Under the pieces are notes generated by a model. The model worked only from the letters and a program-made list of their open reading frames with translations, made no database searches and was not told the DNA's origin. Below, piece after piece: positions 31,014-39,928 of a DNA stretch of 64,000 nucleotides. Each line of letters starts with the position of its first letter. Position 1 is the first letter of the stretch. The stretch spans positions 806,001-870,000 of the forward strand of contig NZ_JAERRH010000001.1 in NCBI RefSeq assembly GCF_016741855.1. Direction: 5' to 3'. Position numbers and translations under genes: made by a program. Source of the DNA: Streptomyces musisoli (lineage in GTDB: Bacteria > Actinomycetota > Actinomycetes > Streptomycetales > Streptomycetaceae).

Positions 31014-31040
31014 ATGCGGTTTGTTTTTAACCCCCCGCAT
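31014..31040. promoter_or_regulatory. Putative autoregulatory element (ARE) upstream of cprB
   Basis: ATGCGG and CCGCAT form inverted arms around a T/C-rich centre that includes GCGGTTTGTTTTT, similar to one half of butyrolactone-receptor operators (ACGGTTTGTTT). It lies between the cprB start and an A/T-rich stretch, where it could cover the promoter. The 370 bases from here to the LPMO gene show no other recognised element. Confidence 0.5.
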
Positions 31041-31410
31041 ACGATAACTCACCCAACGGCAACGGGAGTCCAGGGCGTCACCCGCGCTGATACGACACGT
31101 GTCAACAGCACGCGGGGCGTCGGCGGAATTCCGGTGGTTCGCGCAACGAACGAGTTCACATCCGTTTCCCTCTAGCCGCAGGCCGGTTCCCGGCAGCCGC
31201 GGCGATCGTCGGCGCCACACCCATGATCGCCACGATACGAGGCTACCGGCGGCTACTCAACGGGGCGTGGAGCGGGCGCAAAACAGCCGAACCGGTCGGT
31301 GCTTTCGCGCCCCCCGGGGCCGGGTGCGCCGGGCTCGGCTGAACGGCGGGCGCCCCGGCTCCGTACTGGACCGCAGATCCCTTCCCGCGCCTGCCGAGGA
31401 GATGTCCCGG

Positions 31411-32334
31411 ATGACCCGGATGACCGCCCGCCTGAGCGCCCGGCTGGCCGCTGCGGCGGCACCGCTCCTGCTGCTGCCGTGGGCGGCGGGGTCCGCCCAG
31501 GCGCACGGAGCGCCCACGGACCCGGTCAGCCGGGTCTACGCCTGCTCGCCCGAGGGCGGCGCCGCGCGGACCGCGGCCTGCCGGGCGGCGATCGCGGCGA
31601 ACGGCGCTCCGTTCACCGCCTGGGACAACCTGCGCGTGGCGGGGGTGGGGGGCCGTGACCGGCAGGTGATTCCGGACGGCAGGCTGTGCAGCGGGAACCT
31701 GCCGGCGTACCGGGGCCTGGACCTGGCCCGGCGGGACTGGCCGGCGACGCGACTGGCACCGGGCGGCCGGCTGACGCTGACCTATGCGTCGACCATCGCG
31801 CACACGGGTACGTTCCGGCTGTACCTGACCCGGCAGGGGTACGACCCGTCGAGGCCGCTGACCTGGTCCGACCTGCCGGAGCGGCCCTTCGCCGAGATCA
31901 CGGACCCGCCGCTGCGCGACGGTGCGTACCACCTGGGCGCCACACTGCCGAAGGACCGGACGGGGCGTCAGATGCTGTACACGGTGTGGCAGAACAGCAG
32001 TACGCCGGACACGTACTACTCGTGTTCCGACGTGGTCTTCCCGGAGCACGGGAAAGCCGCCGGCGCGGCGCGCTCCACGCGGCCCACGACGGCGGCACCG
32101 GCGGCACCCCGACCGCGGCCCGCGCGGTCGGCCGGCTCGCCGGCGAAGAGCCCGACTCCCGTGCCGGGGCGGGCGGACGGGCGGCCCGAGCGTGCCGCCG
32201 GCTCCGGAACCCCCGTGGCCGAGACCACGCACGGCGGCTCGGGCCCGTCGGCGCCGCTGCTGGCGGGCGGCGCCACCGCGGTGCTGTTGCTCACCGGGGG
32301 CGCCGCCTTTGTTCTGCGGCTGCGGCGCCGCTGA
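31411..32334 (+). CDS. AA10-family lytic polysaccharide monooxygenase, membrane-anchored
   Basis: The protein has 307 residues. ATG 31411 is chosen because GAGGAG lies nine bases upstream; ATG 31402 abuts it. Signal cleavage after SAQA exposes His32 (HGAPTDPVSRVYAC) as the mature N terminus, the first half of the copper His brace. The second is about His131 in TIAHTGTFRLYLT. These enzymes oxidatively cleave chitin or cellulose. Unusually, the catalytic domain is followed by a Pro/Ser/Arg-rich linker, a terminal transmembrane helix (LLAGGATAVLLLTGGAAFVL) and an RLRRR tail. That implies retention at the cell surface. No LPxTG-type motif is present. Confidence 0.87.
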   Translation: MTRMTARLSARLAAAAAPLLLLPWAAGSAQAHGAPTDPVSRVYACSPEGGAARTAACRAAIAANGAPFTAWDNLRVAGVGGRDRQVIPDGRLCSGNLPAYRGLDLARRDWPATRLAPGGRLTLTYASTIAHTGTFRLYLTRQGYDPSRPLTWSDLPERPFAEITDPPLRDGAYHLGATLPKDRTGRQMLYTVWQNSSTPDTYYSCSDVVFPEHGKAAGAARSTRPTTAAPAAPRPRPARSAGSPAKSPTPVPGRADGRPERAAGSGTPVAETTHGGSGPSAPLLAGGATAVLLLTGGAAFVLRLRRR

Positions 32335-32352
32335 ACCGGACGGTCCGGTACG

Positions 32353-33627
<1,275 letters not shown>

Positions 33628-34326
33628 ATGGCCTCGTCCCCGGACGTCCCGTCCGCCGGCAACACCCCCGAGAACCCGGGAAGCGACACCCCGCCCGAAG
33701 CCGCGAACGCCGCCGGGAGCACCGCCGGCGGCGAGAGACGAGGGCGGGTCCGGGCCCGCCGGGCCGCGGTGATGGCGGTACCCGCCACCCTGATCGCCGC
33801 CGGTCTCGCGGTCCTCACCGCGCAAGGAGCACTGGGTGTGCAGTTCGCCATCTCCGGCATGCCTTTCACGGTCACCGCGACGGAGCTGAACGGCACCGGA
33901 TTCGAGCAGTTCGGCGCGCTCGACAACATGGCGGAGGGCAGCCCGAACGCCGGGGACACCGGCGGGCAGGTGCTCGTCGTCACCTCCGCCATCAAGAACG
34001 CCACCCTCACCAAGCTGTGCCAGAGCGTCGACCTCGGCGGCATCAACCTGCTGATCACCGCGGGCAGCGGCGCGGAGAAGGTCTCCGCGACCGATCTGAC
34101 CACCGACTCCACCGTGCTGTCGGGTAACGCGGAGTTCAACAACATCGAGATCGGCAACGACGCCAGCACCCTGACCAAGGCGGGCGTGAAGGGTCCGATC
34201 GGGGTCTTCAGCCAGCAGGCGGACACCGTGCGCATCGCCAACCTGCGGCAGACCAACTACGCCACGACGGCCGGTGTGTTCAAGCTGCCCGGCCTCAAGC
34301 TCCGCTTCAGCGACTCGGGTTGCTGA
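33628..34326 (+). CDS. DUF6230-family protein
   Basis: The protein has 232 residues from ATG 33628, which has GGGAG upstream; ATG 33610 lacks a site. A Pro/Gly/Ala-rich cytoplasmic leader is followed by one transmembrane or signal segment (VMAVPATLIAAGLAVLTAQGALG) and a beta-rich exported domain (TVTATELNGTGFEQFG ... NATLTKLCQSVDLGGINLLITAG). The family was once labelled cholesterol esterase without evidence. It is coupled by overlap to a DUF6114 membrane protein, and the two families are usual partners in actinobacteria. Function is unknown, probably envelope-associated. Confidence 0.83.
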   Translation: MASSPDVPSAGNTPENPGSDTPPEAANAAGSTAGGERRGRVRARRAAVMAVPATLIAAGLAVLTAQGALGVQFAISGMPFTVTATELNGTGFEQFGALDNMAEGSPNAGDTGGQVLVVTSAIKNATLTKLCQSVDLGGINLLITAGSGAEKVSATDLTTDSTVLSGNAEFNNIEIGNDASTLTKAGVKGPIGVFSQQADTVRIANLRQTNYATTAGVFKLPGLKLRFSDSGC

Positions 34327-34784
34327 GCACCGTGCCGGACCGTCCACACCGGGGACCGAGGCTCGCCTTCCGCGGATGGCGGGCCCGCCGGCCGTTCTGG
34401 GGCGGGCTGCTGCTCACCCTCGCCGGCGGCGAGATCCTGCTCACCGAGAAGGCCTCACTGAAGGTCGTGCTGCACATCGGCATGCAGGGCCTGGCCGGCT
34501 ATCTGCTGCCCGGTCTCATGGTGCTGCTGGGTCTGCTGATCCTCTTCAACCCGTCCCAGCGGCTCTTCTACTCCATCACCGGTGTCCTGCTTTCCCTGGG
34601 CACCTGGCTCACCTCCAACCTGGGCGGCTTCTTCCTCGGCCTGCTCCTCGGCGTCATCGGCAGTTGCCTCGCCTTCGGCTGGCTCCCGGACCAGGAGCCC
34701 CGCGTCAGCCGTCGCGCACGCCGCAAGCGGGCGCGAGCCGCGGCACGCGCCCTGACGCCGGACCGGGCGGAGGGAGCGGCCTGA
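34320..34784 (+). CDS. DUF6114-family membrane protein
   Basis: The protein has 154 residues. TTG 34320 overlaps the DUF6230 stop; GTG 34332 is an alternative start. Three to four hydrophobic helices are evident (WGGLLLTLAGGEILL, AGYLLPGLMVLLGLLILF, LFYSITGVLLSLGTWL, FFLGLLLGVIGSCLAFGWL), followed by an Arg-rich cytoplasmic tail. It probably forms a membrane complex with the DUF6230 protein. No enzymatic motif is visible. Confidence 0.83.
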   Translation: MLSTVPDRPHRGPRLAFRGWRARRPFWGGLLLTLAGGEILLTEKASLKVVLHIGMQGLAGYLLPGLMVLLGLLILFNPSQRLFYSITGVLLSLGTWLTSNLGGFFLGLLLGVIGSCLAFGWLPDQEPRVSRRARRKRARAAARALTPDRAEGAA

Positions 34785-34880
34785 CGGCGCCGGGTCCCGA
34801 CGGCGGTCGACGGGGGCACACCCGGCTTCCCGCCCGGACCGAGGCGCGGCGAGCCGAGCCGATCGGACAACCCCGCCGGC

Positions 34881-35234
34881 TCAGCGGGCCGGTGCGGCTT
34901 CCGGTTCCTCGAGCGCGGCCAGCCGGCCGACGAGGAGGCGTACGACCTCGACCACGGCGGCCTGTTCGACGGCGTCGACGAAGTACACCTGGCGGCGGCC
35001 CTCGCGGCGGGAGCGGACGAGCCCGGCGAGTTTGAGCTTGGTCAGGTGCTGGCTGACGGCGGGCAGCGCACCGCCGACCCGCTCGGCGAGCCCGGTCACG
35101 TCACTCTCCCCCTGGGCCAGCGCCCACACGAGGTGCAGCCGGGCCGGCGCGCCGAGCAGCCCGAACGCGGCGGCCGCCGCGGCGAGCACCTCGGCGGAGG
35201 GGTCCTGGTGTCCGGTGCCGGGTGTTGTCGCCAC
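34881..35234 (-). CDS. ArsR-family transcriptional regulator
   Basis: This 117-residue winged-helix protein starts at GTG 35234. The fold is shown by AAFGLLGAPARLHLVWALAQGESDVTGLAERVG and the recognition helix ALPAVSQHLTKLKLAGLVRSRREGRRQVYF. It contains no Cys, so the classical ArsR or SmtB thiolate metal site is absent and it may sense something else. It is divergent from the TerB gene by about 170 bases and might regulate it. Confidence 0.85.
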   Translation of the reverse strand: MATTPGTGHQDPSAEVLAAAAAAFGLLGAPARLHLVWALAQGESDVTGLAERVGGALPAVSQHLTKLKLAGLVRSRREGRRQVYFVDAVEQAAVVEVVRLLVGRLAALEEPEAAPAR

Positions 35235-35405
35235 TGTCGCCTTCCTCCCGCCGCCCGTCGCTGTGTTCCGGCTGTGTCCGCCGGGTTCCGCGGAATCAGT
35301 GTAGATCTCAGGAACTTTCCGCCCGCTCCGCTAGTTTCTACGGTGCTGTAGAAGATGCCGTCCGGCTGCCGAGAGCGCGCCGGACGGCCGATACGAGGAG
35401 TGGAC

Positions 35406-35861
35406 ATGGCCCTGTGGGACCGCATCAAGGAGTCGGCGTCGCAGATGCAGACCCAGTTGGTGGCGAAGAAGAACGACTTGAAGAGCGGCGCCTTCCGCGA
35501 TGCGAGCATGGCGATGTGCGCGCTGGTGGCCGCCGCCGACGGAACCGTGGATCCGTCGGAGCGGCAGCGGGTGGCCCAGCTCATCGCCACGAACGAGGTG
35601 TTGCAGAACTTCCCCGCGGACGACCTGCGCCGCCGGTTCGAGGAGAACCTGGACAAGCTGACGGCCGACTTCGCCTTCGGCAAGGTGAGCGTGCTCCAGG
35701 AGATCGCCAAGGCGAAGAAGAAGCCGGCCGAGGGGCGCGCCGTCATCCAGATCGGCATCGTCATCGGCGGCGCGGACGGCGACTTCGACAAGGACGAGCA
35801 GGCCGTGGTCCGTGAGGCGTGCTACGCGCTGGACCTGCCGCCGCACGAGTTCGACCTCTGA
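35406..35861 (+). CDS. TerB-family protein
   Basis: This 151-residue protein starts at ATG 35406 with GAGGAG upstream. It has the TerB helical fold with the repeated acidic segments MAMCALVAAADGTVDPSERQRV and IGIVIGGADGDFDKDEQAVVREACYAL. TerB domains occur in tellurite-resistance and membrane stress complexes and may bind metal through these Asp clusters. The other ter genes are not nearby, so a tellurite phenotype is not implied. Confidence 0.88.
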   Translation: MALWDRIKESASQMQTQLVAKKNDLKSGAFRDASMAMCALVAAADGTVDPSERQRVAQLIATNEVLQNFPADDLRRRFEENLDKLTADFAFGKVSVLQEIAKAKKKPAEGRAVIQIGIVIGGADGDFDKDEQAVVREACYALDLPPHEFDL

Positions 35862-35894
35862 GCTTCTCGGGAAGCGGCGGGGCCGAAGCGGGAC

Positions 35895-35926
35895 GCGGGT
35901 GTCCCCGGAGGTCCGGGGGCACCCGC
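35895..35926. terminator. Bidirectional hairpin between terB and opuC genes
   Basis: Fifteen-base arms (GCGGGTGTCCCCGGA / TCCGGGGGCACCCGC) pair with one G-T-type mismatch around a two-base loop. It lies between two convergent genes and can serve both. Confidence 0.7.
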
Positions 35927-35962
35927 GCCGGTATGCCCGTGGTCGGTGCGGGCGGTGGTCCG

Positions 35963-36922
35963 TCAGCCGAGACCGGCGGACTTCAGCCAGGCCTTGGCGA
36001 CGTCCATCGGGTCCTTCTTCTCCGCCTGGAGCTGGGTGTCCAGCTCCAGCAGCGTCTCGGTGTCGAGCTTGGCGGAGACCGCGTTGAGCGCGGCGACGCC
36101 CTCCTTCGACAGCGTGCCCTTGTGGACGAGCGGCTGGACGTTCTGGAACCCGAAGAGGTTCTTCGGATCCTGGAGGACCACGAACTTCTCCTCGGTGATC
36201 TTCGGATCCGTGGTGAAGATGTCCGCGACCTGGACGTCGTCCTTCTCCAGTGCCGCCCGCGTGAGCGGGCCGCCCACGTCCAGCGCCTTGAAGGACTTGA
36301 ACTCCAGGCCGTAGACGGACTTCAGGCCCACCAGGCCCTGCTGCCGGGTCTGGAACTCCGGCGAGGCGCCGATGACCAGGTCCTTGGCGACGTCCTTGAG
36401 GTCGGCGATGGAGGACTTCCCGGTGAGGTGGTACTTCTCCGCGGTCTCCGCGTTGACCGTGACCGAGTCCTTGGCCTGTGCCGACGCCGGGTTCAACAGC
36501 GTCAGCTGGGAGTCCAGCTTGGCGTTGACGGCCTTCGTGGTCTCGTCGAGGGTCTTCGGGGCGGCCTTCTGGTCGAGGTGGGCCAGCAGCGCGCCGTTGT
36601 ACTCGGGCATCACCGAGATGGAGCCGTTCTTGATCAGCCCGTAGGTGGTCTCGCGGCTGCCGATGTTCTGCTTGTACGTGACCTTGATCCCCTTCGCCTT
36701 GAGGGCCTCGCCGTAGATGTCGGCGAGCAGGTTGCTCTCGGGGAAGTTGTTGGACCCGACGACCACGCTGTCGCCGCTCGCCTTGCCCCCGGTGAGGGGG
36801 TTCTCGTTCGTATCGCCGTCGGAGGAACAGCCCGCCAGCAGAGCCGTCGCCGCCGCGAGGGCGACCACCGCCGCGCCTCGGCTCCTCCGGATGGACCTGC
36901 TGATATGGGTCGTGTAAGTCAC
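35963..36922 (-). CDS. Osmoprotectant ABC transporter substrate-binding lipoprotein
   Basis: The protein has 319 residues from GTG 36922; the earlier TTG 36958 only adds a charged leader. A lipobox, LLAGCSS, anchors it to the membrane. The OpuAC/ProX-type fold appears in VVVGSNNFPESNLLADIYGEALKAKGIKV, GSRETTYGLIKNGSISVMPEYNGALL, and IVADIFTTDPKITEEK-like strand DVQVADIFTTDP. It binds glycine betaine, choline or a similar compatible solute. It is the last gene after the permease and ATPase genes in the same direction, with a 204-bp gap that may hold its own promoter. Confidence 0.88.
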   Translation of the reverse strand: MTYTTHISRSIRRSRGAAVVALAAATALLAGCSSDGDTNENPLTGGKASGDSVVVGSNNFPESNLLADIYGEALKAKGIKVTYKQNIGSRETTYGLIKNGSISVMPEYNGALLAHLDQKAAPKTLDETTKAVNAKLDSQLTLLNPASAQAKDSVTVNAETAEKYHLTGKSSIADLKDVAKDLVIGASPEFQTRQQGLVGLKSVYGLEFKSFKALDVGGPLTRAALEKDDVQVADIFTTDPKITEEKFVVLQDPKNLFGFQNVQPLVHKGTLSKEGVAALNAVSAKLDTETLLELDTQLQAEKKDPMDVAKAWLKSAGLG

Positions 36923-37126
36923 TCGTCGATCCAATCCAGCCGGTTCTCGGTCAGTCAAGTGCCACGGATCACCAATTGGCCTCGATCCGTGGTCACTTGT
37001 GTGCCGCGAGCGGCCCCTTCGTCACGGACGCTCGATGCGCGCCGACCCGGATGACACGTCAACCACCGCATGCCGAGGGCACCTTGATGTCGACGGCCGC
37101 GGGGCGCGCGCACCGGGCGGTGGCCG

Positions 37127-37795
37127 TCAGCCGCTGCGCCGCACCCCCGGTGACACCGTGAGCCGGGACACCGCCCAGAACACGGCCAGGGTCACGAGAG
37201 CCAGGGCGGCGACCAGGGTGGCGCCGCCGACGACCTTCTCGTAGTCCTTCTGGTAGAGGCCGTCGATGATGTACCGGCCGATGCCGCCGAGGCTGACGTA
37301 GGCGGCGATCGTGGCTGTGGAGACGATCTGGATGGCCGCCGTGCGCAGGCCGCTGTAGATCAGCGGCAGCGCGACCGGAAGCTCCACCTGGAACAGCACG
37401 CGCGCCTCGGGCATCCCCATGCCGCGGGCGGCGTCCACCGGGGAGGGGTCGACGGAGCGCACCGCCTCGTAGGTGGTGACCAGGATCGGCGGTACGGCGA
37501 GCACCACCAGCGGGATCATCACCGGCAGCATGCCGAGGCCGAGCCAGATGACCATCAGCACCAGCAGACCGAAGCTGGGCAGGGCCCGGCCGGCGGTGGC
37601 GATGAGCGCGAGGGTGTTGCCGCCGCGGCCGTAGTGACCGGTGACCAGCCCGACGGGCAACCCGATCGCGGCGGCGATCACAAGGGCCTCCAGCGAGTAC
37701 CCGACGTGCTCGGCGAAGCGGGTGGGAATGCCGTCGTACCCGTGCCAGTGGGCGCCGTCGCTGAAGAAGGCGCGCGCGAAGTCCAGGACGTTCAC
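37127..37795 (-). CDS. OpuC-type ABC permease (second)
   Basis: This 222-residue integral membrane protein starts at GTG 37795, overlapping the previous permease stop by four bases. It has about five to six helices and the ABC permease EAA loop AARGMGMPEARVLFQVELPVALPLIYSGLRTA. The end of the protein (VSLGGIGRYIIDGLYQKDYEKVVGGA) is typical of betaine/choline/osmoprotectant permeases. It pairs with 37792-38445 to form the channel. Confidence 0.9.
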   Translation of the reverse strand: MNVLDFARAFFSDGAHWHGYDGIPTRFAEHVGYSLEALVIAAAIGLPVGLVTGHYGRGGNTLALIATAGRALPSFGLLVLMVIWLGLGMLPVMIPLVVLAVPPILVTTYEAVRSVDPSPVDAARGMGMPEARVLFQVELPVALPLIYSGLRTAAIQIVSTATIAAYVSLGGIGRYIIDGLYQKDYEKVVGGATLVAALALVTLAVFWAVSRLTVSPGVRRSG

Positions 37796-38445
37796 CGGCC
37801 GGCCCCCTTCCTCGGCATCCAGGGGGTGAGGAGGAGCCGGACGAGCACCAGCACGCCGTCGGCGAGGACGCCCAGCACCCCGATGGTGAGGACCGAGTTC
37901 ACGGCGAGGGCGGACCGCTCGTAGGTCTGGGCGTCGTACAGCATGTTGCCGAGGGCGCCCTGGTTGCCGATGAGCATGCCGACGCTGACCAGGGAGATGC
38001 TCGACACGGTCGCCACCCGGAGGCCCGCGATGATGGCGGGCACGGCGATGGGCAACTGGACCTGGAGATAGCGGCGTACGGGCCCGAAGCCCATGGCCTG
38101 CGCGGCGGCCAGGGTCTCCGGCGGCACCGAGCGGACGCCGTCCACGATCGCCGGGACCAGCACCACCAGGCTGTAGAGCGCGAGCGGGACCATGACGGTC
38201 GTCTCGCTCTGGCCGAAGTAGTCGATGAGGACGACGAAGAAGGCGAGCGACGGGATGGCGTAGAGCACGGTGGTGACACCGAGGACGGGCGGGTAGATCC
38301 AGCGGAACCGCACGCACAGCTGGGCCACGGGCAGCGAGACGATCAGTCCGGCCAGCACCGGCAGCAGGGCCTCGCGCAAGTGCAGCCCGACGAGACCGAG
38401 GTAGCTGTGCTGGAGGTCGCTCGGAAGGTCGAAGAAGCCGCTCAT
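37792..38445 (-). CDS. OpuC-type ABC permease (first)
   Basis: The protein has 217 residues from ATG 38445, overlapping the ATPase stop (ATGA). Helices are obvious and the EAA-type loop reads AAQAMGFGPVRRYLQVQLPIAVPAIIAGLR. GNQGALGNMLYDAQTYERSALAVNS near the end matches osmoprotectant permeases. It forms the heterodimeric channel with the following gene product. Confidence 0.9.
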   Translation of the reverse strand: MSGFFDLPSDLQHSYLGLVGLHLREALLPVLAGLIVSLPVAQLCVRFRWIYPPVLGVTTVLYAIPSLAFFVVLIDYFGQSETTVMVPLALYSLVVLVPAIVDGVRSVPPETLAAAQAMGFGPVRRYLQVQLPIAVPAIIAGLRVATVSSISLVSVGMLIGNQGALGNMLYDAQTYERSALAVNSVLTIGVLGVLADGVLVLVRLLLTPWMPRKGAGR

Positions 38446-39572
38446 CGCCCGGCCTTCGCGTCGGCCCGCTCCGCCACCCGGCTGTGGGCGTCCCGGATCG
38501 CCTCGCCGATGACCTGCTGGGAGATCACACCGACCGTGCGGCCCTCGCCGTCCACCGCGACCGCCCATCCGGTCGGCGAGAGCACGGCGCCGTCGAGCGC
38601 GGTGCGCAGCGAGTCGGTCGCGGGTACGAACGGCCTGCCGTGGTCCAGGAGTTGCTCCCGGTCGACGGCGCCGGCGGTGAGCTTGTCCGGTTCGCTCCAG
38701 CCGAGCGGTCTGCCGTCGGGGTCGGTGACGAGGAGGTAGGGCGCCGCGGCCCGGGAGGCGATCTCTCCGGCGTCCGCGTCGATCGGGACCACCGGCGCGG
38801 TCTCCAGCTCCAGCCCGGCTGCCGGGAAGAAGGAGAGGCGGCGGATGCCGCGGTCGGCGCCGAGGAAGTCCTCCACGAAGAGGTCGGCGGGCGCGCTGAG
38901 CAGTTCGGCGGGCGGGGCGAACTGGGCGAGCCGGCCGCCGGTGCGCAGCACGGCGACCTTCGTGCCCAGCTTGATCGCCTCGTCGATGTCGTGCGTGACG
39001 AAGACGATGGTCTTGCCCAGCTCGTCCTGGATGCGCAGGAGTTCGTCCTGGAGTCCCTTGCGGACCACGGGGTCGACGGCGGAGAACGGTTCGTCCATCA
39101 GCAGCACCGGCGGGTCGGCGGCGAGGGCGCGGGCCACGCCGACGCGCTGCTGCTGGCCGCCGGAGAGCTGGTACGGGTACCGCTTGGCGAGTGCGGAGTC
39201 GAGCCCGACCCGCTCCATCAGCTCGGCGGCCCGGGCCCGGGCCTTCTGCTTGGTCCAGCCGAGCAGGCGGGGCACGGTGGCGATGTTGTCGAGGATGGTG
39301 CGGTGCTGGAAGAGACCGGCGTTCTGGATGACGTAACCCATCGACCGGCGGAGGGTGTTGACCGGCTGCTGCCGGATGTCCCGGCCGTCGAGGAGGATGC
39401 TGCCCTCGGTGGGCTCCACCATCCGGTTGATCATCCGCAGGGTCGTCGTCTTGCCGCAGCCGGAGGGCCCGACGAGGACGGTGATCGAGCGGTCGGGTAT
39501 CTCCAGCGACAGCCGGTCGACCGCGACCGTGCCGTCCGGATACCGCTTCGTGACTGAATCTATCCGTATCAA
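38442..39572 (-). CDS. OpuC-type ABC ATPase with CBS domain
   Basis: The protein has 376 residues from TTG 39572. The N-terminal ATPase has Walker A VGPSGCGKTTTLRM, Q-loop VIQNAGLF, signature LSGGQQQRVGVARAL, Walker B PVLLMDEPFSAVD and switch His in FVTHDIDEA. Residues 260-376 form a CBS-type region (YLLVTDPDGRPLGW ... VAVDGEGRTVGVISQQVIGEAI). In OpuA/OpuC relatives this couples transport to ionic strength or cyclic-di-AMP. It is the first gene of the transporter operon. Osmotic control is an inference from family behaviour. Confidence 0.92.
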   Translation of the reverse strand: MIRIDSVTKRYPDGTVAVDRLSLEIPDRSITVLVGPSGCGKTTTLRMINRMVEPTEGSILLDGRDIRQQPVNTLRRSMGYVIQNAGLFQHRTILDNIATVPRLLGWTKQKARARAAELMERVGLDSALAKRYPYQLSGGQQQRVGVARALAADPPVLLMDEPFSAVDPVVRKGLQDELLRIQDELGKTIVFVTHDIDEAIKLGTKVAVLRTGGRLAQFAPPAELLSAPADLFVEDFLGADRGIRRLSFFPAAGLELETAPVVPIDADAGEIASRAAAPYLLVTDPDGRPLGWSEPDKLTAGAVDREQLLDHGRPFVPATDSLRTALDGAVLSPTGWAVAVDGEGRTVGVISQQVIGEAIRDAHSRVAERADAKAGR

Positions 39573-39928
39573 AACGCCGCGTGCCCTTCGGGTCCGACCG
39601 ATCCTGGCCTGCTGCGGGAAGAGTCTAGACCGCGCACGTTTTTGCACGTTGGCGGGCAAGGGGCCGCGGGGTCTCCGGACCGCGCGTGCGGTCGGGGCGC
39701 GCATGTCGTCGGGGCGTGTGTGGGTGGGGCGCGCGTGTGGTGAGGCGCGCGTGTGGTGAGGCGCGCGTGGGGGTGAGGCGCGCGTGCGATCCCGGCCGCC
39801 GCCACTCACCCCGGCCACCGCACCAGCCCCGGCCACCGAGCCCGCCAAGTCGCCGCACCGGCCGTCCCGGTGGCCGTGCGCGGGGTCCTCGGCTCCGTCT
39901 CCATCCTCGCGGCCGCCCCTCAGGCCGG
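39573..39928. other. Intergenic region with a GGCGCGCG-type minisatellite
   Basis: This 356-bp spacer separates the EssC-like stop from the ABC ATPase start, both genes being leftward. It must hold the transporter promoter, near the less G+C-rich part at 39610-39660 (GCACGTTTTTGCACG). At 39728-39787 four 15-17 bp copies of GGCGCGCGTGTGGTGA lie in tandem. No gene is visible. Confidence 0.7.
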
